From the NCBI GenBank assembly GCA_003218735.1, contig QHOJ01000038.1:1-5799 (forward strand): a stretch of 5,799 bases of DNA. Direction: 5' to 3'. Source of the stretch: Verrucomicrobiota bacterium. GTDB lineage: Bacteria > Verrucomicrobiota > Verrucomicrobiia > Chthoniobacterales > UBA10450. The notes under the pieces were generated by a model. It had not been told where the DNA came from. It worked only from the letters and a program-made list of their open reading frames with translations, and searched no databases. Shown here in pieces: positions 1 to 5,799 of this stretch. The first letter of the stretch is position 1. Every line of letters starts with the position of its first letter. The position numbers and the translations under genes are program-made.

Positions 1-524
1 AGCAGTCCTTCTTCCGGTCCAATAAAATCGATGCCGCGCGCTTTGAGTTTTTCTACGTTCTCGATGGTTGCAGGATGCTGCCACATTTTTCCATTCATGG
101 CTGGCGCGATCAGAATTGGGGCGCGTGTGGCGAGCGCGATGGCCGCGAGTGGATGACCAGCCAACCCGTGCGCGAGTTCAGCGATGATATTCGCGGTCGC
201 TGGTGCGATCAGAATCAGGTTGGCGCGATCGGCGAGCTCGATATGGCCAGGCCGCCAATTTTCTTTTTCGTCAAAGAAGCTCGTCGTCACCGGATTTTTA
301 GAAAGCGTCTGCAAAGTAAGCGGCGAAATAAATTCGGTCGCGTCGTGCGTCATGACAACGAAGACTTCGTGTCCCTGTTTAACGAGCAGGCTGGCAAGCT
401 CAGCGGACTTGTACGCGGCGATTGATCCGGTGATGCCGAGCACGATTGATTTGGTCCCGGGGCGAATGCGGACGACTTTTCGAACGCTCGTCTTATCACT
501 TCTGCGTCTGGCGCTTTTTTCCAT
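1..524 (-). CDS. coaBC: CoaBC, N-terminal decarboxylase (CoaC) domain, partial (3' end beyond left edge)
   Basis: This is the start of the bifunctional phosphopantothenoylcysteine decarboxylase / phosphopantothenate-cysteine ligase, a cytosolic coenzyme A biosynthesis enzyme. The 174 complete codons present cover only the FMN-dependent CoaC flavoprotein part; the CTP-dependent CoaB half would lie past base 1. Family landmarks read in order: GITGSIAAYKSAELA (about residues 30-44), the probable catalytic His94 in GHIELADRANL, the PATAN flavin segment (about 108-112), and PAMNGKMWQHPAT (about 141-153), the conserved PAMN..MW region. ATG at 524 is chosen because an in-frame TGA lies four codons upstream. 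This gives a basic N-terminal extension of about 25 residues before the Rossmann-like strand; a later GTG near residue 28 is a less likely start. It begins 14 bases after the gmk stop, so co-transcription with yicC and gmk is expected. No strong ribosome binding site is visible. Family assignment is very secure. Confidence 0.95.
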   Translation of the reverse strand, partial: MEKSARRRSDKTSVRKVVRIRPGTKSIVLGITGSIAAYKSAELASLLVKQGHEVFVVMTHDATEFISPLTLQTLSKNPVTTSFFDEKENWRPGHIELADRANLILIAPATANIIAELAHGLAGHPLAAIALATRAPILIAPAMNGKMWQHPATIENVEKLKARGIDFIGPEEGL

Positions 525-538
525 GCAAGATCGTCAGA

Positions 539-1150
539 CTACTTTCGAATAAGACGCCGGCTCAAATAACCCTCCGCGTCCATGATGTGCCGGAACTTCT
601 GCAAATCTTCTTCGGCTGATCGACTGATAATAGTGTAGCGGTAATCCCGCCACAATTCCATCTCGCGCGCGGCAGTGGCGAGACGGGAGTCGATCTGTTG
701 TGCCGTTTCCGTTCCGCGATTCATCAGCCGCCGCCGCAATTCTTCGAGATCGGGTGGGATAATGAAAACATCAGCGAGAGCCTGGCGAATAAATGGATCG
801 TCGCAGTTGCGAATGGCAGTTGCGCCTTGCGTGTCGATATCGATCAAAACGTCCACACCATTCTTTAAATTTGTGAGCACCGGCTCGCGCAACGTTCCAT
901 AAAAATCTCCGTGCACCTGCGCGCATTCCAGAAAATCTGCGGCTTTTACTCGCGCGCGAAAATCGGCGTCGGAAAGGAATTGATAATCTTGCCCGTCAAT
1001 TTCGCCGGCACGTGGCGCTCGCGTGGTGCAAGAAACGGAATAAACAAGGTCGGGAGTTTGGCGAAGCGCTGCGACCAGCGTGGTCTTGCCCGCGCCTGAA
1101 GGCGCAGAAATGACAAAGAGAATTCCGTAACGGCTGAACTGTTTACTCAA
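539..1150 (-). CDS. gmk: Guanylate kinase
   Basis: Guanylate kinase phosphorylates GMP to GDP with ATP, an essential cytosolic step of guanine nucleotide synthesis and salvage. The 203-residue product matches the usual length of about 205. Visible motifs are the P-loop SAPSGAGKTT (about residues 15-24), the guanylate kinase signature TTRAPRAGEIDGQDYQFL (about 42-59), the GMP-binding stretch with E75 and GDFYGT (81-86), IDIDTQGA (103-110), and the lid RLMNRGTE (141-148). The frame stays open upstream to 1282, but those extra residues are an off-frame reading of yicC and do not resemble the family. The chosen start is TTG at 1150-1148, which gives MSKQFSRYGILFVISAPSG and overlaps the yicC stop (TTGAGTAA, 8 bases), suggesting translational coupling. 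There is no ATG between this point and the P-loop and no clear Shine-Dalgarno. Function is near certain; the exact start is likely but not proven. Confidence 0.95.
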   Translation of the reverse strand: MSKQFSRYGILFVISAPSGAGKTTLVAALRQTPDLVYSVSCTTRAPRAGEIDGQDYQFLSDADFRARVKAADFLECAQVHGDFYGTLREPVLTNLKNGVDVLIDIDTQGATAIRNCDDPFIRQALADVFIIPPDLEELRRRLMNRGTETAQQIDSRLATAAREMELWRDYRYTIISRSAEEDLQKFRHIMDAEGYLSRRLIRK

Positions 1151-2018
1151 GGTTTTGGACTTGCTCGCGAATCTTCTCCAATTCCGCCTTGCAGGCCACG
1201 ACGCGTTGTGAAATGGCGGCGTCATTTGCTTTCGCGCCGAGCGTGTTGAGCTCGCGGAAAATTTCCTGTGTGATGAATTCAAGCGTGCGACCGACCGGCT
1301 CGTGTCTGCGCAGATGATGCGCGAACTGGGCGAGATGACTCTCCAAGCGCGTCAATTCTTCGGAAACGTCGGCACGATCGGCGAAGAAGGAAATCTCTTT
1401 CAGCAAACGTTCGTCGTCACTGGCAATCGGCAGACCGGCCTTTTGAATGCGATCGAGGAGGGCTGCACGGTATCGTTTGACTACGTCGGGATGCAGCACG
1501 CCGATTTCTTTGAGTTTTTTGCGTATCGCTTTGAGCCGGTGGATCAAATCCTTGGCCAGATGTTTGCCTTCGCGTTCGCGCATTTTGATTAACTCCGCAA
1601 GCGCGCCGCGCAGAGCGCGATCAATGGCGGGCCAGGCGTCTTCGACGCTGATCACTGGTTCCGGGAGACGCATTACGCCTGGAGCTTGAAGGATCGTGCC
1701 GATTGTGATTTCCCCCGGCGCGTTCAATTCTTTTTGTAACGCGCCCATCGCTTCGTGGTAGGAGCGGGCAAGCTCCGTATCAAGTGCGAGATGGCGCGCC
1801 CCGTTTCGGCCGTTGTGAAAAGTAACGACGACGTTCGTTCGACCACGCGAAATATTTTCATTGATCGTCTGGCGGATACGGGGCTCGAGCTCGGTCAGAT
1901 CGCGCGGCAAATTGATCACGATGTCGCTCTGCTTTCGATTCACAGAATTGAGCTCGACGCTAAATTTTGTTCCGCCGTGATCGATCTCGGCGCGGCCATA
2001 GCCAGTCATGCTCCTCAT
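1143..2018 (-). CDS. yicC: YicC family protein (YicC/YloC-type endoribonuclease)
   Basis: This is a 291-residue, full-length member of the YicC/YloC family (N-terminal YicC domain plus C-terminal DUF1732). E. coli YicC has been reported to be an endoribonuclease; the role of this copy is inferred. The N-terminus MRSMTGYGRAE is the family hallmark, followed by VELNSVNRK (about residues 21-29) and ISRGRTNVVV (about 56-65). The C-terminal domain carries GRTLEFITQEIFRELNTLG (about 243-261) and ends AELEKIREQVQNLE, both typical. ATG at 2018 is chosen because MRSMTG fits the family; a second ATG at 2009 would have AGGAG only one base upstream, which is poor spacing. It is the first gene of a minus-strand cluster, with gmk starting inside its stop codon, as in many bacteria. 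It diverges from the permease gene across about 140 bases that should hold its promoter; I could not pick one out with confidence. Confidence 0.93.
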   Translation of the reverse strand: MRSMTGYGRAEIDHGGTKFSVELNSVNRKQSDIVINLPRDLTELEPRIRQTINENISRGRTNVVVTFHNGRNGARHLALDTELARSYHEAMGALQKELNAPGEITIGTILQAPGVMRLPEPVISVEDAWPAIDRALRGALAELIKMREREGKHLAKDLIHRLKAIRKKLKEIGVLHPDVVKRYRAALLDRIQKAGLPIASDDERLLKEISFFADRADVSEELTRLESHLAQFAHHLRRHEPVGRTLEFITQEIFRELNTLGAKANDAAISQRVVACKAELEKIREQVQNLE

Positions 2019-2158
2019 ATTTCAACGTGCCTTATCCTCGGAGCCGCAGACAGAGCCGCACGCGTAGTCCATAATTCGAGACGCTATTCACTCCGCCCGA
2101 GCTTCGCAAAGAATTTGTGCTCGTTGAAAAATCTTATGCCATCCGGTATGCACGCGCT
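2019..2158. other. Divergent intergenic region between yicC and the permease gene
   Basis: About 140 bases separate the two divergent genes, so promoters for both are expected here. I see no good -35/-10 pair in either direction. The best minus-strand candidate is TTGCGA, a 17-base spacer, then TAGCGT, whose -10 is weak. An 8-base direct repeat GAGCCGCA occurs at 2041-2048 and 2053-2060. The permease frame is open upstream to about 2075, with another possible GTG start at 2117, so the right part of this stretch could be coding. Confidence 0.4.
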
Positions 2159-3398
2159 GTGAATCAGTGGCAGCACGAGCTTGTCGCGAGCGTGATCTTC
2201 ACGATCACCTACATTCTGATTAGTGGCCGGCAACTTAAAATTCTGCCGTTGAACCGCCCGGCCGCAGCGCTGCTCGGCGCAGTCTTGATGGTCGCAACCG
2301 GCGTTGTCACGCCTGAACGCGCTTATCGGGCGGTCAACTACGATACGATTGTGCTACTGCTCGCGATGATGCTCTTTCTTCCTACCTTTATCTCGCGCAT
2401 TTTTTTGAATTTGCCGCGGACATCGTCTTGCGGTTCTCCTGCACTCCGCAGCGGCTCTTATTCTATCTAATACTCGCATCGGGAATTCTCTCGGCGCTGC
2501 TCGTCAACGACACGATTTGTTTGATGCTTACGCCGCTGGTTATAGCGGTGATTCGACGCGGGAAGCTGCCTCTGCTGCCGTATCTCATTGCGCTCGCGAC
2601 CAGCGCCAACATTGGCAGCGTCGCCACGCTCGTTGGCAATCCGCAAAACATGATCATTGGTCATTTCTCGCATATTCCCTTTTCGCAATTTTCGCGAACG
2701 CTGGCGCCGGCGGCGATCATTGGACTAGCGATCAATTTCATAATTTTGCGTTTCGGTTTCCGGTGCGCTTTGCGATCAGCAGTCATCGAACGAGAAGCTC
2801 GTGTCGTGCCGAAACTCGATCGCGGTTTATTTGCAATCGTGTGCATCGTGTTCTTGTCGATCTTTGCCTGCTTTGTCGCTGGGTTGAACCTGGCATGGAC
2901 GGCACTCTCGGGCGCGGTGCTGGTGATGGTGTTCGCGCGTCGCGACACGCACGAAGTGCTCAAGCTGGTCGATTGGCATTTACTTATATTTTTCGCCGCG
3001 CTCTTTGTTGTTGTCGATGGATTGAGCGATATCGGTAGCCCGATGCGATTTATCGACATTTGGGACCAGTCTTCGGATCAAGCGTGACAACGCAGACCTG
3101 GAACCTCGCATGGTTCTCCGTGGCCGGTTCGAATCTTTTCTCGAACGTTCCGTTTGTTCTCGTCGCCGGGAAATGGATCGCGCGCTTTACCGATCCCGAG
3201 CTGATGTGGAAAGTACTCGCGCTGGCCACCACTTTTGCCGGCAACCTCACAATCGTCGGTTCGGTCGCAAACATGATCGTGGTGGAATCTCTGCGCGAGC
3301 ATCTAGAAGTTGGTTTTTGGGATTACGCGCGCTTCGGCATTCCGATCATGATTCTCACTACGATCGCCGGGGTAATTGTCCTGCTCGTGCTGAGGTAA
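2159..3398 (+). pseudogene. SLC13/ArsB-like permease, interrupted by two frameshifts
   Basis: A multi-spanning inner-membrane transporter of the SLC13/ArsB (anion permease) type, read in three successive frames. Segment 1 (2159 to about 2382) has an early hydrophobic span, then [18 protein letters not shown] and [12 protein letters not shown]. Segment 2 (about 2383-3060) has [31 protein letters not shown], the signature ANIGSVATLVGNPQNMIIG and LLIFFAALFVVVDGL. Segment 3 (about 3060-3398) has SVAGSNLFSNVPFVLVAG, FAGNLTIVGSVANMIV and a last hydrophobic helix ending at the TAA. Each junction is repaired by adding one base, near 2382 (CTTTCTTCC) and near 3062 (TTTGGGACC), which would restore about 413 residues. 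All transmembrane regions and motifs are otherwise intact, so the damage is either very recent or a sequencing error in short homopolymers. The start is uncertain: GTG at 2159 fits the family N-terminus better than GTG at 2117. The substrate cannot be named; arsenite, dicarboxylate, sulfate or another anion are all possible. Confidence 0.8.
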
Positions 3399-4391
3399 AA
3401 GATACGTAATCGCGCGCCGGTGCGGTGATGGAACCGGGATCGAGCCGAGTGAAGCGATCTTAATCCAGCGTTGTAACTTGTGGGTTTTACGTGGGCGGCG
3501 CCGATAAACATTCAGCACCACCTGATGATGCGTGAAAGGAAAGATCGACCTATAAATCGGACCGTTAATTGTCGATCCATTCGACTGGCGCTTAGGACAG
3601 GTTCTTGTTTTGAGCGGCGGCAATATCCACATGCGGCGCCAGCGACCGCTGGAGCGCTCGAGAAGGATTTTGCTTCGCCTGACAACAAAGGCGTGGTTTT
3701 CAGTTAGCTGTTTTGTGCGCGGACGCGTTTTCCTCACCGGAAGGATTTCCGGATTTGTTGCGCGGCAAAATTTTCTTACCGGACAAATCTGGCACCTCGG
3801 CTTGCGCGGAAGACAAATCAGAGCGCCCAGATCGACAAGCGCGGAGTTAAAACGCGCGGTGCCGTGTTCGGTCATGAGTTGCTTGGCGCGATTCCAAAGG
3901 AATTCGCGGCCCGCGATTTTATCGATCGGAGCTTGCACATTGAAAATGCGCGCCAAAACACGGGCGGTGTTGGCTTCGACGATTGGGGCCGATTGGTCGA
4001 ATGCGAAACTCGCGACCGCGTGGGCGGTATATTTTCCGATGCCAGGCAACTGGCGCATTCGCTCGATCGACTTTGGGAAACGGCCACCATGCCGATCTAC
4101 GATCCTCTTCGCCGTGGCGTGAAGATTGCGAGCCCGAGCGTAATAACCCAGGCCTTGCCAGGCATGGAGGACGTCGCTTTCCGAAGCGCGCGCCAGCCCG
4201 GAGAAATCGGGAAAGCGGCGGAACCACTCATTATAATAAGGAAGCGCTGTGGCTACCTGGGTTTGCTGGAGCATGAATTCGGAGATCAGGACCGCATAGG
4301 GGTCGCGAGTTCGCCGCCACGGGAGGTCGCGCCCGTTCTCGCGATACCAATTGAACAGGGCACGACGAAAGCGATTTTTGAGAAAAACCAC
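3303..4391 (-). CDS. mutY: A/G-specific adenine DNA glycosylase MutY
   Basis: MutY removes adenine mispaired with 8-oxoguanine, preventing G:C to T:A mutations. The reading frame encodes 362 residues (E. coli: 350). The helix-hairpin-helix glycosylase domain carries LPWRRTRDPYAVLISEFMLQ, with the catalytic Glu38 in SEFMLQQTQV, then GLGYYARARNLH (about 80-91) and the hairpin QLPGIGKYTAHAVASFAF (about 114-131). The 4Fe-4S cysteines are C193, C200, C203 and C209 (C-x6-C-x2-C-x5-C). The C-terminal NUDIX-like 8-oxoG recognition domain is seen in GRWRRMWILPPLK (249-261), FPFTHHQVVLNVYR (284-297) and PVPSPHRRAI (319-328). The catalytic Asp position (E. coli D138) is Glu139 in APIVEANTARV. The last 30 or so residues, after about LL332, are antisense to the permease 3' end and are probably a readthrough tail. 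The start is GTG at 4391, giving an N-terminus of family length; no ribosome binding site is seen. Confidence 0.95.
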   Translation of the reverse strand: MVFLKNRFRRALFNWYRENGRDLPWRRTRDPYAVLISEFMLQQTQVATALPYYNEWFRRFPDFSGLARASESDVLHAWQGLGYYARARNLHATAKRIVDRHGGRFPKSIERMRQLPGIGKYTAHAVASFAFDQSAPIVEANTARVLARIFNVQAPIDKIAGREFLWNRAKQLMTEHGTARFNSALVDLGALICLPRKPRCQICPVRKFCRATNPEILPVRKTRPRTKQLTENHAFVVRRSKILLERSSGRWRRMWILPPLKTRTCPKRQSNGSTINGPIYRSIFPFTHHQVVLNVYRRRPRKTHKLQRWIKIASLGSIPVPSPHRRAITYLLPQHEQDNYPGDRSENHDRNAEARVIPKTNF

Positions 4392-4392
4392 A

Positions 4393-4461
4393 GATGACTG
4401 TAAATCTCGAATGACGAATTACGAATGACGAAAGAATGACGAAGCCCGAATGACGAAGGAG
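4393..4461 (+). repeat. Degenerate tandem heptamer repeat, consensus GAATGAC
   Basis: GAATGAC occurs exactly at 4409-4415, 4423-4429, 4434-4440 and 4448-4454. Related heptads fill the gaps: GAATTAC at 4416-4422, GAAGCCC at 4441-4447 and GAAGGAG at 4455-4461, with one 4-base interruption (GAAA, 4430-4433). A partial unit, GATGAC, lies at 4393-4398, one base from the mutY start codon. Two units occur in the opposite orientation at 4486-4499. Translated on the minus strand the array gives runs like FVIRHS, an artefact rather than a protein. I infer a dispersed intergenic repeat family; no copies elsewhere can be seen in this window. Confidence 0.75.
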
Positions 4462-4507
4462 AGCCGCTTTGATTGTTGGAGCTTCATCATTCGTCATTCG
4501 TGCTTCG
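4440..4507. repeat. Imperfect inverted repeat in the mutY-rnhC spacer
   Basis: The arms 4440-4457 and 4490-4507 are complementary at 17 of 18 positions, with a single mismatch opposite 4446/4501, around a 32-base loop. The arms are built from the GAATGAC heptamer and its complement plus a GAAGC/GCTTC extension. This could form a hairpin in either strand's RNA or a cruciform. There is no T-run after either arm, so it does not look like an intrinsic terminator, and its place between divergent genes also argues against that. A repetitive palindromic element, or a protein-binding site in the shared promoter region, is possible. Confidence 0.65.
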
Positions 4508-4525
4508 GCATTTGCCTCGTGTTAA

Positions 4526-5473
4526 TTGTTGAGTTCAGACCAGGCGAACAAATTGCGCGGATTGCTTTGCGAACTCGGTTTCGAATTTTCCCCGAAGCAG
4601 TACACGCTTTTTTTTGCGCGGAAAAACAAACTAAGCGTCGCTGTCTACGAGAAGGGGCCGAAAGTGTTGGCTCAGGGCAAAGGCGTGGAAGAGTTCGTGC
4701 AGTTTGAGCTTGAACCAAAAATCCTCGGCGAAGCGAAGCTGGGCTATGAAGAAGTGCACTCGCCCGAAATGTTCGCGCCGCACTTTGGCGTGGATGAAAG
4801 CGGGAAGGGTGATTTCTTCGGGCCGCTCGTGATTGCAGGAGTTTATGTCGATCGCGGGATTGCGCGCAAACTTGTCGATGCCGGAGTGCAAGATAGCAAA
4901 CGGATCGGATCGGATGCGCGCATTCGTGCGCTGGGCGAAACGATTCGAAAAGCTGCCGGTGGTCTGGTGGAGACGGTGCTCATTGGCCCCCCAAGGTATA
5001 ACCAGCTTTACGAAAAGTTTGGCAACTTGAATAAGCTGCTGGGGTGGGGACACGCGCGGGTCATCGAGAATTTACTGGGAAAAAAGCCGGATTGCCCGCG
5101 CGCGTTGTCGGATCAGTTTGCCGATGCACGCGTGGTCGAACAATCGCTGTTGCGGCACGGTCGAACGATCGACATCCAGCAACGGACACGAGCCGAATCG
5201 GATATTGCAGTCGCAGCGGCCTCGATTCTGGCGCGTGAGGGGTTCATAAACTGGCTGGAGCGCCGGGGAAAAGACCTTGGCGTGCACTTGGGGCGCGGCG
5301 TCTCGGAGAACGTAAAAGAGACAGCAAAAAAGCTGGTGGACACGAGCGGGCCGCAAGCGCTGCGTGAGGTGGCGAAAGTGCACTTCCGGACTGCGTACGA
5401 GATTGCGCCAAATCACTATGCGGTGCCACCATCGCGCGAAAATTGGCGAAAGAACACGCAATACGAGACCTGA
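4526..5473 (+). CDS. rnhC: Ribonuclease HIII
   Basis: RNase HIII cleaves the RNA strand of RNA-DNA hybrids, acting in removal of primers and R-loops. The product has 315 residues, a usual length. An N-terminal TBP-like substrate-binding domain (about 1-80) contains KLSVAVYEKGPKVLAQGKG (35-53). The catalytic domain opens with FGVDESGKGDFFGPLVIAGV (87-106) and includes QDSKRI (122-127), NLNKLLGWGHARVIENL (167-183), DQFAD (196-200) and RAESDIAVAAASILARE (222-238). D90, E91, D196 and D200 correspond to the metal-binding DEDD set of characterised RNase HIII; the GxDESGKGD form separates it from RNase HII. The frame opens right after an in-frame TAA (4523-4525), and the only early starts are the tandem TTG codons at 4526 and 4529, with no ATG until residue 82. 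No Shine-Dalgarno is visible, so the N-terminus is the least certain part. It is divergent from mutY. Confidence 0.95.
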   Translation: MLSSDQANKLRGLLCELGFEFSPKQYTLFFARKNKLSVAVYEKGPKVLAQGKGVEEFVQFELEPKILGEAKLGYEEVHSPEMFAPHFGVDESGKGDFFGPLVIAGVYVDRGIARKLVDAGVQDSKRIGSDARIRALGETIRKAAGGLVETVLIGPPRYNQLYEKFGNLNKLLGWGHARVIENLLGKKPDCPRALSDQFADARVVEQSLLRHGRTIDIQQRTRAESDIAVAAASILAREGFINWLERRGKDLGVHLGRGVSENVKETAKKLVDTSGPQALREVAKVHFRTAYEIAPNHYAVPPSRENWRKNTQYET

Positions 5474-5540
5474 CGAGACCCGGTCTGGTGTTTGAGCTTC
5501 CTGTAGAGGACGTTAGGCCGGCAACAAATTTCGTTTTTTT

Positions 5541-5556
5541 GTGGTTAATTAGCCAC
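5541..5556. other. Short AT-centred near-palindrome upstream of the HU/IHF gene
   Basis: GTGGTTAATTAGCCAC reads almost the same on both strands (14 of 16 positions symmetric), centred on AATT, and sits about 37 bases before the HU/IHF start and just after a run of seven T (5534-5540). Its size and symmetry would suit a dimeric regulator's operator, but this is only a shape argument. It is not a plus-strand terminator because the T-run comes before the symmetry, and on the minus strand an A-run would follow. The rest of the 5474-5593 spacer shows no clear promoter or terminator. Confidence 0.25.
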
Positions 5557-5593
5557 CACTGCCCTTGTGTGGAGCGATTACTAAATAGATATT

Positions 5594-5799
5594 ATGGCAA
5601 AGCTAACCAAACGCGACATTGTCGTCGCCATTAGCAATCAAACCGGAATGGTCCAACACGAAGTTTTCGATGTCGTCCAGCGGACGCTTGATAAAATCAC
5701 CGACAGTTTGGCCAACAACATAGCCGTTGAACTGCGCAACTTTGGTGTTTTTCAGCCGCGGCTGACAAAACCGCGCGTCGGACGGAACCCGAACCAGCC
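5594..5799 (+). CDS. HU/IHF family DNA-binding protein, partial (3' end beyond right edge)
   Basis: This is the start of a small nucleoid-associated protein that binds and bends DNA as a dimer. The 68 complete codons present show the fold in order: MAKLTKRDIVVAISNQTG (helix 1 and turn), a second helix with VFDVVQRTLDKITDSLA (about residues 24-40), then VELRNFGVFQPRLTKPRVGR (about 45-64), the beta-sheet leading into the DNA-binding arm, and the RNP motif (64-66) near the arm tip. Family members are about 90-100 residues, so some 25-35 residues are missing to the right. ATG at 5594 is secure because an in-frame TAA lies at 5582-5584 and MxKLTKxDIV is a standard N-terminus. GGAG at 5571-5574 is too far away (19 bases) to be a normal ribosome binding site. 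HU and the IHF subunits cannot be told apart from this fragment. The upstream spacer of 120 bases suggests its own promoter. Confidence 0.92.
   Translation, partial: MAKLTKRDIVVAISNQTGMVQHEVFDVVQRTLDKITDSLANNIAVELRNFGVFQPRLTKPRVGRNPNQ

Noticed and set aside
75..552. Plus-strand open frames opposite coaBC
   Set aside because: They are antisense shadows of the clear minus-strand CoaBC N-terminal domain.
1151..1282. N-terminal extension of the gmk reading frame up to an ATG at 1282
   Set aside because: The extra residues overlap the yicC coding end in another frame and do not resemble guanylate kinase; the family N-terminus begins just before the P-loop.
2019..2158. Promoter for yicC (TTGCGA, 17 bases, TAGCGT on the minus strand)
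   Set aside because: The -10 matches the consensus at only three positions, and the organism's promoter preferences are unknown.
2376..3066. Programmed -1 frameshifting to express the permease
   Set aside because: Neither junction has an X XXY YYZ slippery heptamer in the incoming frame, and a transporter needing two such events is implausible. A one-base loss explains each junction more simply.
4231..4497. Minus-strand open frame across the mutY start and the spacer with FVIRHS-like residues
   Set aside because: It is a translation of the GAATGAC repeat joined to an off-frame reading of mutY, with no protein-like features.
5483..5493. AGACCCGGTCT palindrome just after rnhC as a terminator
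   Set aside because: The symmetry leaves a one-base loop and no T-run follows, so it cannot form a normal intrinsic terminator.
5443..5634. Plus-strand 63-codon open frame spanning the rnhC end and the HU/IHF start
   Set aside because: It overlaps two secure genes in another frame and has no recognisable motif or ribosome binding site.

Overview
The window looks like a chromosomal housekeeping segment from a moderately GC-rich bacterium. The gene set (YicC-Gmk-CoaBC, a MutY with the EAN variant of its active site, RNase HIII, an HU/IHF protein) and an intergenic GAATGAC heptamer repeat suggest a Verrucomicrobia-like, Chthoniobacterales-type soil or environmental lineage. This placement is an inference from protein style and repeat type and has not been tested by a search.

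Left part (1-2018, minus strand): a tight three-gene cluster transcribed right to left, yicC -> gmk -> coaBC. The gmk start (TTG) overlaps the yicC stop by 8 bases. coaBC begins 14 bases after gmk and runs off the left edge, so only its N-terminal decarboxylase domain is present. The rpoZ gene that often lies between gmk and coaBC is not there.

Middle (about 2159-3398, plus strand): an SLC13/ArsB-type permease gene, divergent from yicC. Its family motifs run from end to end but are split over three reading frames by two apparent one-base losses, each beside a short homopolymer. It is annotated as a pseudogene, with sequencing error a serious alternative. Its 3' end overlaps the mutY reading frame on the opposite strand by 96 bases.

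Right part: mutY (minus strand; 8-oxoG:A repair) and rnhC (plus strand; removal of RNA from DNA) are divergent. The spacer between them is largely filled with GAATGAC heptamers and an imperfect inverted repeat. Both genes appear to use non-ATG starts. After a spacer of about 120 bases, an HU/IHF-family gene begins and is cut by the right edge.

I found no RNA gene, CRISPR array, insertion sequence or phage gene, and no convincing new system. The points most worth checking are the doubly frameshifted permease, the heptamer repeat at the mutY/rnhC divide, and the Asp-to-Glu change at the MutY catalytic position.
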